Source of the DNA: Oscillospiraceae bacterium
Lineage (GTDB): Bacteria > Bacillota > Clostridia > Oscillospirales > Ruminococcaceae
DNA: 41,152 nt
NCBI GenBank assembly: GCA_009786985.1
Contig: WRGW01000106.1
Location: 1-41,152 of the forward strand
Reading direction: 5' to 3'
A model generated the notes under the pieces. That model searched no databases. It was not told where the DNA came from and was given only the letters and a program-made list of their open reading frames with translations. Of this stretch, positions 26,476 through 36,700 are shown piece by piece (the first letter of the stretch is position 1; the number at the start of each line of letters is the position of its first letter). Made by a program: the position numbers and the translations under genes.

Positions 26476-26584
26476 CTATAATTTTTAACTCTTCAATACC
26501 CTTGGTTTTATTGACATTTAGAACCGCCCTCTGGCATTATATCTACAATCTTTAGGCAACTTTTTTTGTAATGCGTTTCGATGT

Positions 26585-26621
26585 TCAGGGTAACACTGCA
26601 GAGAAGGTAAGCCCCCTCTCG
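26585..26621. repeat. Dispersed intergenic motif, copy 1
   Basis: GGGTAACACTGCAG, then a short spacer and CCCCCTCTCG, in the 280-bp gap between sepF and divIVA. A variant copy is at 33448-33482. The function is unknown. Confidence 0.4.
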
Positions 26622-26638
26622 AACTTTACAATAAAGAA

Positions 26639-27145
26639 TTAATAATCGTTTTCGCTAAATCCGAAACTGTTTTCATCGCTATAAATATCAGCACCCATTA
26701 ACTCACCGCCTTCTGCATCGTAAACCGACGGAACAGCAGCAAACACATTCGTGCCGTATTTAACTAATTTGCCATCATTTGCATAAATCACGCCAGCCAT
26801 AAAGTCAAGCATTCTTCCAGTTGCTTCTTTACTGCCCTGCTCTGCGTTAATCATAACAACAGAACCTCTCTTAAATTCATCGGCAGCAGCTACAGCCACT
26901 TTGAGCCATTCTGTACCAACTAATTTTTGTCGTCTGAGTTTGCCAGATTTCATTGATTTTTCGACAAAACTTAAATTTGCCTCCCTTGTATCTTCTTCTT
27001 GACTGTAGTCTTCACCGTAACCATCGTTGTTGTAATCGTCATCATAATTAGGTTTTCTCACCACTGAACCCTCCATTTCATAATCTTCTTTTGAATCTTT
27101 CATCGTCAAAAATTCCCATGCTTTTCTACCCAAATTTGATTTCAC
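26639..27145 (-). CDS. sepF: Cell division protein SepF
   Basis: A 168-residue protein. The C-terminal SepF domain is recognisable from RGSVVMINAEQGSKEATGRM and LDFMAGVIYANDGKLVKYG (residues about 93-135). It is preceded by an acidic, Asp/Tyr/Asn-rich linker and an N-terminal segment that may act as the membrane-binding helix. SepF tethers FtsZ to the membrane and polymerises into rings. The start is GTG at 27145 with AGGGGGT 8 nt upstream. The ATG inside that leader runs straight into a stop. It lies downstream of yggS, matching Bacillus ylmE-sepF order. Confidence 0.93.
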   Translation of the reverse strand: MKSNLGRKAWEFLTMKDSKEDYEMEGSVVRKPNYDDDYNNDGYGEDYSQEEDTREANLSFVEKSMKSGKLRRQKLVGTEWLKVAVAAADEFKRGSVVMINAEQGSKEATGRMLDFMAGVIYANDGKLVKYGTNVFAAVPSVYDAEGGELMGADIYSDENSFGFSENDY

Positions 27146-27233
27146 AATACCATACCCCCTCGTTACTTAATATCTATTATTTTTATTTATAATAACTGCG
27201 TTTATTGCAATTTATTAAACAGTTTAATTACGC

Positions 27234-27971
27234 TTATACTTTTGTTCGTTTACCGAATAAAGCAGTTCCGAGCCTTATAATTGTTGAACCATACGCAATA
27301 GCCGTCTCGTAATCATCAGACATTCCCATAGATAGCGTATCAATTTGTAAATTTGACGGAGCAAACGATTTCAAGTCTTCATACAACCGTTGCATCACAA
27401 TAAAATTGCTTTCAGAAGAACCGATTGGAGGAATTGCCATAAGCCCTCTAAGTCTAAGCCCCGAAAGTCTTAAAACAGTTTCAACTAACTCATTGAGATT
27501 TTCAGGAAACACACCACTTTTAGTGTCTTCACGCCCAACATTAACTTGAATCAAAACATCAATCACAAGATTGTGTAGCATAGCTTGGCGGTCAATTTCA
27601 AGTGCCAATTTTTCGCTATCAAGAGATTGAATCATGCTGACTTTGTTTATAATCTGCCTAACTTTATTGCTCTGTAATTTTCCGATAAAATGAATTTCAC
27701 ACTTGCGTTTGATTGAATAATCATTTTCTTTTTCCAAAAATTCTTGAACTCGGTTCTCGCCAATTAAGTCAATACCAAGCGAAATCGCTTGATTGACTAG
27801 AAAAGGCTCGATTGTTTTAGTTACAGCCATAATACGAACTCTTGAATTTTCAGATTCCACACGCCCGGTTTTGATTTTAGCTTTTTGGATGTTTTCGTTG
27901 ATTCGTTTAAGATTTTCTTTTAACTCTCCCGAAACGTTCAAATTATAAGCATCGCTACAAATCAAGTCCAT
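27234..27971 (-). CDS. YggS/PLPBP-family pyridoxal phosphate homeostasis protein
   Basis: A 245-residue PLP-binding barrel protein without known catalysis, the family that balances PLP and affects amino-acid pools. The PLP lysine lies in RIMAVTKTI (near residue 52). Other family blocks are LIGENRVQEF, HFIGKLQSNKVRQI, the phosphate-binding LRGLMAIPP and LSMGMSDDYETAIAYGSTIIRLG. It overlaps the upstream gene by 10 bp. It is the ylmE equivalent in the sepF neighbourhood. Confidence 0.95.
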   Translation of the reverse strand: MDLICSDAYNLNVSGELKENLKRINENIQKAKIKTGRVESENSRVRIMAVTKTIEPFLVNQAISLGIDLIGENRVQEFLEKENDYSIKRKCEIHFIGKLQSNKVRQIINKVSMIQSLDSEKLALEIDRQAMLHNLVIDVLIQVNVGREDTKSGVFPENLNELVETVLRLSGLRLRGLMAIPPIGSSESNFIVMQRLYEDLKSFAPSNLQIDTLSMGMSDDYETAIAYGSTIIRLGTALFGKRTKV

Positions 27972-29380
27972 AACACAACTTTCCCATCATACAGATTAAC
28001 ACCTTCGACTACGACATCATCAAATAGTCGCAAAAACCCTGGAGTTTCATCACTCTCTTCAATGATTACAAAATTTTCATTAGAACGCAACATATTTATT
28101 CTACGAAAATGGAGTATAAAGCCGCTACGGACAAATACACCACGCTCGCCGTCATCATTGAAAGTAACTGCACTTTGCGGAAGCCTAATTCCGTGATAAG
28201 TACCAAGCATCAATCGAACACTTGCCACTCGTTGTCTAACAAATTCTTCGTTAAGAACCTCACTTTCAAACACGAACACAGTATAACCATCGCCTTGGTC
28301 TTCTGAACGCACAACGCGTGCTGGTACAGACCGTGAGAAAGACCCCACACGCAATTGAACAGTATGGTCAGTCGCAATCCCTCTCACCCTATTAGTCGGA
28401 ATCACTGCTGCCATTCTCCATCTGTAATCATCAATCATTCTCCCAACTACATTGTCAGCTACCGGGAGAGATGGATTGATTGGATTTTTTATGATTTCTT
28501 CGATTCGCTCACGTGTAAGTGTGAGAGCGTCCCCCATATTCAATACACTCTCATATCCGTCAGCATTACCAACAAAATATCCAGCTTCGTTAGACCTAAG
28601 TTCTTGTAAAACACCAGATAATCTACTTTCAAGTGCCGTTACTTGATTTTTGTATTCAGCGATACGGGAGCTAATCTGTTCTATCGAAACACTTCCACGA
28701 AGTAAATTGATTTTTGTCTGTAACCCCAAATATTGACTCGCATACACCGACACCCTGTCATATTGAGCAGTTGCGATACTACGAAGCATTCTCGAATGCA
28801 CATCAGACATTTGTCCCGAAAACGCTTCAATTTGTGCACCAATCGCACCTTCAGAGTCGCCTCCGCTCACAAAATCCTCTGCATCAACAAGTACTTCAAT
28901 TCGCCTAGAAAGTTCAGTGATTCTCTGACGATTGTATTTTTCGCCTTCACTTTCATAAACTACCGCAATTACAGAATTGTTGGATAATTTCGCACCACAT
29001 CTATTAGTAAAAGAAATCACTCCGTTTCCAGTTCGAGAAATTTCACCAAACGCTTCAGAATGTACTTGCCTTTCATCGCGAATATACACACCCTTGAATA
29101 AAACAGTATCATTTCCAGTATAAAGCTGTGCAGTTTCAGTCACTATAGGATTACTTAAAAACGTGTGCAACTGGCTCGCTACAGTGGTCAAAAGAAATCC
29201 ACCCACTAAAATCCAAACAAGCCACATTGTTGTAGTGCTACTACGATGTGTTCTTGACCTTTTTAGGGGAGCAGTTGGAGTAGACGAATTTGGTATATCA
29301 AGTAAAGCTGATGTTCCAGTCGTAATGCTCTCAGTTAATCCTTCTCTATCCACTTTACTCGAAAAATTTGATTTTCGCAT
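27962..29380 (-). CDS. Membrane-anchored HlyD-like protein
   Basis: A 472-residue protein with a polar N-terminus of about 50 residues, one membrane segment near residues 53-72 (WLVWILVGGFLLTTVASQL) and a long extracellular part. The arrangement of a beta-rich segment, a helical hairpin (about 150-250) and a second beta-rich segment resembles HlyD-type periplasmic adaptor proteins, and similar proteins occur beside sepF in Clostridia, as far as I recall. No ABC transporter is adjacent, so an efflux role is not supported by context; a division or envelope role is an alternative. ATG 29380 has a GGGGGAGG-rich Shine-Dalgarno and is preferred to the start 45 bp upstream. It heads the operon from the promoter at 29519-29547. 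Confidence 0.6.
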   Translation of the reverse strand: MRKSNFSSKVDREGLTESITTGTSALLDIPNSSTPTAPLKRSRTHRSSTTTMWLVWILVGGFLLTTVASQLHTFLSNPIVTETAQLYTGNDTVLFKGVYIRDERQVHSEAFGEISRTGNGVISFTNRCGAKLSNNSVIAVVYESEGEKYNRQRITELSRRIEVLVDAEDFVSGGDSEGAIGAQIEAFSGQMSDVHSRMLRSIATAQYDRVSVYASQYLGLQTKINLLRGSVSIEQISSRIAEYKNQVTALESRLSGVLQELRSNEAGYFVGNADGYESVLNMGDALTLTRERIEEIIKNPINPSLPVADNVVGRMIDDYRWRMAAVIPTNRVRGIATDHTVQLRVGSFSRSVPARVVRSEDQGDGYTVFVFESEVLNEEFVRQRVASVRLMLGTYHGIRLPQSAVTFNDDGERGVFVRSGFILHFRRINMLRSNENFVIIEESDETPGFLRLFDDVVVEGVNLYDGKVVLWT

Positions 29381-29518
29381 TGCCCTCCCCCTTTCATCCT
29401 CCTTTTTGCCTTGACTTTTTATCACTATACATCTTTGAACACTTAGTCATAAAAAAGTAGTTGTAAAAAAAGCAAAGCTCTATATTTTATGTGCCTTTTC
29501 AACTTTGCCACGCTTTCT

Positions 29519-29547
29519 ATTATATCACAACAATCGCATTATTTCAA
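29519..29547 (-). promoter_or_regulatory. Promoter of the HlyD-like-yggS-sepF operon
   Basis: On the minus strand TTGAAA (29547-29542) and TATAAT (29524-29519) are 17 bp apart. It lies just past the miaA stop. The leader to 29380 is about 130 nt. Confidence 0.8.
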
Positions 29548-29555
29548 GGGTTTTT

Positions 29556-30539
29556 TTAATTTTTTTTCGTTTTTTGTGAAAAAAATTCACTTTCTAAAAC
29601 AACGCTCGCTTTTTGAAAAATGTGAACGTATTTTGTATTTTCGTTCACGAACAATCGGTGAATCTGTTCGTTTTTACGAAACCATGTCAGTTGACGCTTT
29701 GCATAATTTCTTGTTTTCATTTTTAGAGTTTCTATGCACGAATCAAGTTCCGCAATACCGTTAAAGTATGGTAAAAATTCTTTATGCCCGATTGCTTGAG
29801 CAGCAGTACAAAATTCGCAGTTTATTTGATTTTTTTTGAATACAAATTTTCGTGCTTCTTCAATTAAACCGTTCGCAATCATCCCATCAACACGAACGTT
29901 AATTCGGTCGTACAACATCTGGCGTTCTTCAAATTCGATTGTGAACATGACAGGCTTTAGAGGTGAATGTTCGGAGGTGTTTTGAACAAATTCTGGTGAT
30001 TTTTCGCTTACGTTCTTGTTGGCGAGTTCCAATGCACGAATAATTCTTTTGGTATTGTTCATATGTAGGCGTGAATATGCCTCAAAGTCAACCTCGCGTA
30101 ATTTAGCGTGGAGAGCTTCATTACCATGGTTTTGTGCGAATTTGTACATTTTTTGGCGAAATTCTGGGTTTACTTTGGTTTCGCTAAAAGTAACATCATC
30201 AATAAGAGATGAAATGTACAAACCAGTTCCACCAACTATTACTGGAATCGCTCCACGACTTTCGATTTCAGCGATTTTAGTTTTCGCCAATTCAATCCAT
30301 TGTACCACTGAAAAAGATTGCTCAGGTTCAAGAATTGCGAATAAGTGGTGCGGAACTTCTGCCATTTCAGATGCACTTGGCATAGCAGTAGCAATATCCA
30401 TCCCTTTATAAACCTGCATTGAGTCGGCATTAACAATTTCGCCTCCAAATTTACGTGCAATGTCAATCCCAAGTTGTGATTTACCAGAAGCGGTAGCACC
30501 ACAGACTACGATAATTGGTGTTTTTTTATAAATGTTCAT
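29556..30539 (-). CDS. miaA: tRNA dimethylallyltransferase
   Basis: A 327-residue MiaA, which puts a dimethylallyl group on A37 of tRNAs reading UNN codons. The P-loop is VVCGATASGKSQLGIDIA (residues 11-28). Other blocks are VNADSMQVYKGMDIATA, VPHHLFAI, VIVGGTGLYISSLI and the C-terminal RNYAKRQLTWFRKN. The start overlaps the mutL stop as ATGA, so it is translationally coupled. The order mutL-miaA is common in Firmicutes. Confidence 0.97.
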   Translation of the reverse strand: MNIYKKTPIIVVCGATASGKSQLGIDIARKFGGEIVNADSMQVYKGMDIATAMPSASEMAEVPHHLFAILEPEQSFSVVQWIELAKTKIAEIESRGAIPVIVGGTGLYISSLIDDVTFSETKVNPEFRQKMYKFAQNHGNEALHAKLREVDFEAYSRLHMNNTKRIIRALELANKNVSEKSPEFVQNTSEHSPLKPVMFTIEFEERQMLYDRINVRVDGMIANGLIEEARKFVFKKNQINCEFCTAAQAIGHKEFLPYFNGIAELDSCIETLKMKTRNYAKRQLTWFRKNEQIHRLFVNENTKYVHIFQKASVVLESEFFSQKTKKN

Positions 30540-32500
30540 ACAATTCGCTTAAACCTTTTCTCGAGTTCTTTTCGGGTGATTTTTTCCACAATCGGTCTAC
30601 CGTGAGGGCAATACCTTAAAGTTCCTGTTTCGTCTTCTAATATGCGATTTGCAAGTTGTTCGATATCAATAGATGATGTTTTATCTCCAGCTTTAACCGC
30701 CAAACGACAAGCAAATGAATGCAAAATTCGATTGATTGCCGAAACCTCGCTCCCCTGCCCTATTTGTAAAGTTTCGCCGATTTCAGTGAGCATTTCTTCG
30801 ATTTGCACAGCATCTTGTTTTTCAAGAATTGTAGGCATTGCAAGAACCAAAATACTTTCAGAAATTTTACTGGATTCAATTTTTATTCCAAGTTTATATA
30901 ACTCTTCCTGATTTTCGCATAAAATCCCACAAATCAAAATATCGAGTTTGATTTCAAGTGGTGATAACAATAATTGTGAATGCATTTTGAGTTCAGTTTT
31001 TAACCGCTCAAATTGTAGTCGTTCATCGGCAGCGTGTTTGTCAATTAACAACAACTCATCACCACGTTCACATATAATATAAGTTGAAAACAATTCTCCA
31101 ATTATACGAGTGTTATTTGTTTTTGAATTTAGCACTATTTGCGACTCGTGATGCTGTCCTGAAATCAAGACGCTTTCGTTAATTAATTTCTGTCGACAAT
31201 GCCCTAAATGGTCTGCATATTCCTCATTACGAACATCTTGTTTAGAATCTAGGTTTTTGCGTATAAGCGAATCATGGTTAATATATTTGTATTCTATTGT
31301 TATGTCCGTGTTTGTAACAGCTGGGGTAATAGGTTCGATTTCTCGGGCAGAAACCGCATACTCAGTCTTAGGAGACGCAAATGTAAGTATTTCTGATGTT
31401 TCGAGCTTTTCAGAATTTTTTGAAAATTCCGTGGGTTCAGCAGAAACAGCCCCGAAACTTTTATTTGTTTTATTCGCTTCTATATTTTCGGAGTTTACAC
31501 CAAGAATTGCAACACTATTCAAAAGTGCGTTTTTGACCGCTAAATTCACCGCATTAAAAACCGAACGTTCGTTTGCAAACTTCACTTCAGTTTTAGCGGG
31601 GTGTACGTTGGCATCAACGTCACCAGGATGAACTTTTATATTTAGCACACAAGCTGGAAATTTCCCGGTCATAATATTATTTTTGTATGCTTGTTCTACC
31701 GCTGCAGAAATGGTAGAAGAGCGTATATAACGAGAATTTACATAAAAATTTTGAAAAGTTCGATTACTTTTGACCAAAAGTGGTGCGGAAATACATCCAC
31801 TAACACTAATTCCATTTTGGGAATAGTCAACATAGAGCATACTTGCTGCTAATACCTTCCCGTAAATTGCATAAATCGCAGATGACAGCTTTCCATCTCC
31901 AGGAGTGACTTTCACGAGCTTATTATCGCGTACAAATCTAAAGGCAATTTGTGGATTAACTAGTGCCACCTTATCAATTATTGATTGTATGTAGTTGCCC
32001 TCAGTGACATCTTTTTTTAGAAACTTTAGTCTTGCTGGTAAATTGTAGAACAGCTCTCTAATCACAATCGTCGTTCCATCAGGACACCCAGCCTCCGAAT
32101 GTTTAATTTCATTTCCGCCCTCAATTTTGTAAGAAGTTCCGATTGTTGTATCAGCGGTCTTAGTCAATAAGCTAACCTTAGCAACCGCTGCAACAGAAGC
32201 CAAAGCCTCCCCCCTAAACCCAAGAGTCGCAATCGCACCTAAATCTTCACTTGTAGACACTTTGCTAGTTGCATGACGCAAAAAAGCTGTCGGACACTCA
32301 TCATAAGGAATGCCGACACCATCGTCACTTATTCGCAAAAAAGTAATTCCACCGTTTTGTATTTCAACGGTAATTGATTTTGCACCTGCGTCAATAGAAT
32401 TTTCGATTAGCTCTTTAACCACTGACGCTGGTCGTTCAATTACTTCACCTGCAGCAATGAGTTCAGCCACATTTTTATCGAGGAGTTTGATTTTCGACAT
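30536..32500 (-). CDS. mutL: DNA mismatch repair protein MutL
   Basis: A 654-residue MutL. The N-terminal GHKL ATPase has LIENSIDAGA (near residue 35), DDGVGI and LGFRGEALAS (near 90). A long non-conserved linker follows, then the C-terminal endonuclease domain with the metal-binding DKHAADERLQFE, ACRLAVKAG and the C-terminal CPHGRP. The usual DQHA is DKHA here. I choose ATG 32500; an upstream TTG at 32515 in the same frame overlaps the zapA-like stop and is less likely. No mutS is in the window. Confidence 0.96.
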   Translation of the reverse strand: MSKIKLLDKNVAELIAAGEVIERPASVVKELIENSIDAGAKSITVEIQNGGITFLRISDDGVGIPYDECPTAFLRHATSKVSTSEDLGAIATLGFRGEALASVAAVAKVSLLTKTADTTIGTSYKIEGGNEIKHSEAGCPDGTTIVIRELFYNLPARLKFLKKDVTEGNYIQSIIDKVALVNPQIAFRFVRDNKLVKVTPGDGKLSSAIYAIYGKVLAASMLYVDYSQNGISVSGCISAPLLVKSNRTFQNFYVNSRYIRSSTISAAVEQAYKNNIMTGKFPACVLNIKVHPGDVDANVHPAKTEVKFANERSVFNAVNLAVKNALLNSVAILGVNSENIEANKTNKSFGAVSAEPTEFSKNSEKLETSEILTFASPKTEYAVSAREIEPITPAVTNTDITIEYKYINHDSLIRKNLDSKQDVRNEEYADHLGHCRQKLINESVLISGQHHESQIVLNSKTNNTRIIGELFSTYIICERGDELLLIDKHAADERLQFERLKTELKMHSQLLLSPLEIKLDILICGILCENQEELYKLGIKIESSKISESILVLAMPTILEKQDAVQIEEMLTEIGETLQIGQGSEVSAINRILHSFACRLAVKAGDKTSSIDIEQLANRILEDETGTLRYCPHGRPIVEKITRKELEKRFKRIV

Positions 32501-32511
32501 AACACCATCAC

Positions 32512-33339
32512 TCAAGCTAACACTAATTGCCCGTCTGTAGCGTCAGCCAATTTTAGTTTTAGGCTCTCAAGCTCTTCTTGCATTTTTCTAATTTCGTCCT
32601 CTTTACGTGATGAAAATTCCGCAAAAGTTTTCTCGAAATTTTCAAGAGTTTCAGCTAATTTTTGATTTTCTTCTTCTTTAAGTGTGGCGACTTCGTTAGC
32701 TTCTCTAATTGCACTATTGTAAACATCCATCGCATGAGAATCCCAGACTTTTTCATGCTCAATTAGTTTAGAAATCAATTCATTTTGTGTCCTCTCTTTG
32801 GTTGCAGCAATGCTCACGAACTCCTCATTTGCATCATCACGGTTTTGGTTGACCCAAGTATTCCAATTTTCTTCATATTTCATGAGTTTGTTTTGTAACT
32901 CTGACATCTCTTGGTCTTTTAGCTTTGCGAGCTGTGCTAACTCGTCTGAAGCACTTCCATACATTTTCGTTGAATGTGAATCCCAATGTTTTTCAAATTC
33001 AGTGATTCTTTCTCTAAGTTCGTTATTTTCTTTTTCTTTTAAAGCAAAAATCTGCTCCATCTCTTTGACTGCACTTTCGTGAGTGTCTTTAGTCTCATAT
33101 TCTGCTTTTTGAATATCGCCTTCTAAATTTTCGATTTCAATTTTAGCTTTATCTAGCTTTTCCCACAAATGAAAAGCTACCATAGTAAGGATTTCAACTT
33201 CAGAACGCCTTCCCATACTGTTAGCAAATTCGTTAATCTTTTCTTCAAGCGTGTTTGCTAATTTGCTTATACGCTCTTGATTTTCATCAGTGCGTAAAAG
33301 ATAACTGCGATTTTTAATTTTGATTTGTAACGAAACCAT
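32512..33339 (-). CDS. ZapA-like division protein with four 40-residue coiled-coil repeats
   Basis: A 275-residue protein. The first 75 residues (LQIKIKNRSYLLRTDENQER, ISKLANTLEEKINEF, EILTMVAFHLWEKLDKAK) fit the ZapA domain, which crosslinks FtsZ filaments; family proteins are about 90-110 residues. Residues 93-252 are four consecutive repeats of exactly 40 residues (93-132, 133-172, 173-212, 213-252), each with a heptad part (ALKEKENNEL, KLKDQEMSEL, ATKERTQNEL, TLKEEENQKL) and, in three of them, a Trp motif (KHWDSH, ENWNTW, KVWDSH). ATG 33339 is chosen with AGAAAGGAAA upstream. It is coupled to mutL and is the first gene of the operon. Confidence 0.75.
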   Translation of the reverse strand: MVSLQIKIKNRSYLLRTDENQERISKLANTLEEKINEFANSMGRRSEVEILTMVAFHLWEKLDKAKIEIENLEGDIQKAEYETKDTHESAVKEMEQIFALKEKENNELRERITEFEKHWDSHSTKMYGSASDELAQLAKLKDQEMSELQNKLMKYEENWNTWVNQNRDDANEEFVSIAATKERTQNELISKLIEHEKVWDSHAMDVYNSAIREANEVATLKEEENQKLAETLENFEKTFAEFSSRKEDEIRKMQEELESLKLKLADATDGQLVLA

Positions 33340-33447
33340 AATTATGATTTTCCTTTCTGATTGCCACAAAAAAGTATCTTTAGTATCTTTTTACATCTTA
33401 CATCTTACATCTTAATAATCAAGAACTGCAAAAATTGTTTGAATATT

Positions 33448-33482
33448 CGGTAACACCGCAGGGCAAGCCCTGCACCCCTCTC
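33448..33482. repeat. Dispersed intergenic motif, copy 2, with hairpin
   Basis: CGGTAACACCGCAGGGC onward to CCCCTCTCG matches the motif at 26585-26621. It contains GCAGGGC-AA-GCCCTGC, a strong 7-bp hairpin. It lies in the 5' leader of the zapA-like transcript. Nearby 33391-33414 has the heptamer TTACATC three times in tandem. Confidence 0.45.
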
Positions 33483-33556
33483 GCTTCGCCCGCAAGAACC
33501 AACGCTGAGTGTCGGGGGTATTACACCTAAACTTTCAATAACTACCTACACTTACT

Positions 33557-33585
33557 ATTATACCCCGATTGAAATAAAAAGTCAA
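33557..33585 (-). promoter_or_regulatory. Sigma-A promoter of the zapA-like-mutL-miaA operon
   Basis: On the minus strand TTGACT (33585-33580) and TATAAT (33562-33557), spacer 17 bp. The leader of about 210 nt includes the repeat at 33448-33482. Confidence 0.85.
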
Positions 33586-33631
33586 GCCTTTTGGTTTGAA
33601 TTTTTTTTGAGATATACTTGTAGTTGAAAAT

Positions 33632-33674
33632 AATCTTAATTCGCTTGACGTATTCAGATTTTTATGGTATAATA
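33632..33674 (+). promoter_or_regulatory. 43-bp promoter repeat, copy A, driving the restriction-modification gene
   Basis: It contains TTGACG (33645-33650) and TATAAT (33668-33673), spacer 17 bp. The whole 43 bp is identical to the reverse complement of 40653-40695. Copy A is followed by a normal leader of about 45 nt with AAAGGAG before the start codon. Confidence 0.92.
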
Positions 33675-33726
33675 TACAAATTCGAGTACAATAAAGCTTG
33701 AAAATAAGTAAAAAGGAGAATCACTC

Positions 33727-36700
33727 ATGGAGAGTCATGTACAGGATTATTTCGAAGCCGTTTGCGAGGCACGAAAGCTCGGAAATATTGAATCAACATA
33801 TACTAAACCTATAGCCGATTTGCTAATGAACTTCGGTTGTATTACTCGTGATTTGTCGGGAGAACGCAGTCGGCAAGCGGGTGAAAATATCGACATTAAA
33901 GTATGGCTTGAAGGTGCGGTCATAACAGAAATAGAACCTTTCGCAGGTGTTGAAGTCAAGAAAATAGGCGGCATTGATAAGAGGGCGAGAAGCCAAATAA
34001 AGAAAGAGGCTAATCTGTATGGTTATGCAATCTTAACGGACAACCTGTCGTGGCAATTTTGGCGTGCAGGCGAAGAAAAAATGTACGCCGGAATTCAGTT
34101 AATCGAGGAATTGCCCAACGGCGAACTCGTATTGAAACAAGAAAGCGTTGAACTATTCGTAACCTTAGTAAACGACTTCTTTTTACAATCACCTACAAAA
34201 ATTAAATCTTCAAATAAACTTGCGGAATATATGGCTATTCATGCGAGAACAATTCGCTCCGTAATCACAGGAATACTTAAAGAAGATAAAGATGGTTTAC
34301 CTCTCATAAACGACAAACAAGAAAGACTTCCTATGTTCCCAGAATTACATGGTCTGTACAGCAGAATAAAAATGGATTTGCGTCCGTTGTTGAATACTCG
34401 CAGTTTTGCAGATATGTACGCTCAAACAATCGTATATGGATTGTTTATTGCTCGATATAACGATGCCAAAACTAAAATTTTTAATAGATATGAAGCTATC
34501 GGGAAATTAAAAAAGGAGTCGGCATTACTCAACAGATTTTTTACTCATATAGCAAGCACAGAGGAACATCACCCGACTCTTGATGCGGTGGTTGACAAAT
34601 TATGCTCGTTGTATCAAATTTGCGATATTTCAGCGTTGCTCGACCATGAAAATAATGGCGATACAATCGTACATTTTTATGAAAATTTTTTGGCTTTTTA
34701 TGACCCAGAGTTGCGAAAATCTTTGGGAGTATTCTATACTCCATATCAAGCAGTGCAATATTTAGTTTCAATGGTTGATAAACTTCTTATCAAAGAATTT
34801 GGGATAGAGGGTGGCTTATCTAATAACGAACAAATGCAAGTAACCGTTCCAACAGAGCCATATATACACAGAGAGAAAGAACATACTACGAAAAAAATCA
34901 CTGTCCCGAGGGTAGCAATACTTGACCCCGCTTGCGGAACAGGCACGTTTCACGCTGAAATAATCAAGTATATCAAAAATACGTACTTTTCGGGGGCAAA
35001 AGAACCTTTTTATAAAGATTACATCTTAAAAGAGAACGGCTTATTATCACGCATAATCGGTTTTGAAATTATGATGACGAGTTACGTTGTCGCCCATTTG
35101 AAAATTCGCCGTACTATCTATGAAACACTCAATAATACTCCCGAAACACTAATCCCGACAAACATCTACTTAACTAACACTCTCACACCGCCCAATACAG
35201 ATGTAGAGCAAAACGGTCAGATGTCATTATTTGACTTTTCGGCGGCTATTTCTGACGAAGCATACAAAGCTGATACGTGGAAGGCTCGCAGACCGATAAA
35301 AGTCATTATAGGTAATCCGCCTTACCTTGCGGCTTCTACTACTCCGTTTGATATTTCAGCATATAGAATGGAAGCAGACGGTGTAACAAAGCTACAAGAA
35401 CGTAACTCCAAATGGCTTGGCGATGATTATGTAAAATTCTATCGTTTTGCCGAGCGAATCATCAACAAAAACGGCGAGGGTATTCTTGCTTTTGTTTCTA
35501 ACAATGGATTTTTAGATAATCCGACTTTCAGAGGCATGAGAGCCAGTCTTTTACGTACTTTTGACAAGATTTTTGTGGTCAATTTACATGGAAGTGCAAA
35601 CAAACAAGAGAAGTCCCCAAACGGTAGTAAAGACGAAAACATTTTCAATATCATGCAAGGCGTATCACTTTTTGTAGGCGTGAAAACGACTACCGTTGAA
35701 AAATGGGCGAAGGTGTATCACTGCGATTTATGGGGACGGCGTGAACAAAAATTTCGTGATTTGCAGGAGGGAGATATAACTTTTACGGAAATAACCCCCG
35801 ATTCTAAAATGGCATATTTTATTCCTCAAAACAATGCAGATAACGACTCTTACGAAAAGGGCGTTAGTATAGCAGAACTGCTACCTGTAAACGTGGTAGG
35901 TGTGGTTACTGCACGTGATTCTTTGTGTATCAAAAAAACACGCAAAGATATTGAACTCGTGTTGAAAGAATTTCAAACGCACGACACAGAACGATTGCGT
36001 TCGCAGTATAATTTAGGCAAGGATACTCGAGACTGGTCTGTAGTAGGAGCCCAAAACGATATTGCGTTTCTTGATGGAGACATAATTCAAATAGCGTATC
36101 GACCTTTCGACAACAGATATACCTATTTTACGGGGCGGTCAAAGGGATTTCATTGTATGCCACGTGGTAAGGTTATGAAACACATTCTGTCATCATTTCA
36201 AACGCCAATAGGAAAAAATATCGGTTTGATTTATGCACGTGGCGATTCCACTCCTAATGAATTTTCGATGGTATCCGTTAGCGACAAGCCTATCGAAGCC
36301 AGATTTACCGTTGCCCAAACTGCTGGTATTGCTTACGTTGCCCCTCTCTACACATACAACAAACTCGAAGACTGTTGGCAACCTAACTTCAATTCTGACG
36401 AACTCGCAAAGCTAACCCAACACATGACTTTCGAGCCGTCTGCAATCGAAATATTCGATTATATCTACGGTATTCTCCACGACTCAACATATCGTGAACG
36501 CTTCAACGAATTTCTCAAGCGTGACTTCCCACGCGTGCCATTCATCAACGCTCCGAAGTCTAACGAAAGCGATTTCCATGTCAGTGAGACTATGTTTCGA
36601 GAATACGTCAAAGCGGGAGAAAGGTTACGCAAACTTCATCTTATGCAGGAGAAAGTCACTGCGGAATTGCGGCTAGAACCGAATACATCTGATGATTTAG

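Noticed and set aside
32500-32515. TTG start for mutL at 32515
   Set aside because: It overlaps the zapA-like stop, is a rare codon, and the conserved N-terminus begins at ATG 32500.
33391-33414. Heptamer TTACATC repeated three times as a regulatory array
   Set aside because: Too short and AT-rich to separate from slippage; kept only as a note under the nearby repeat.
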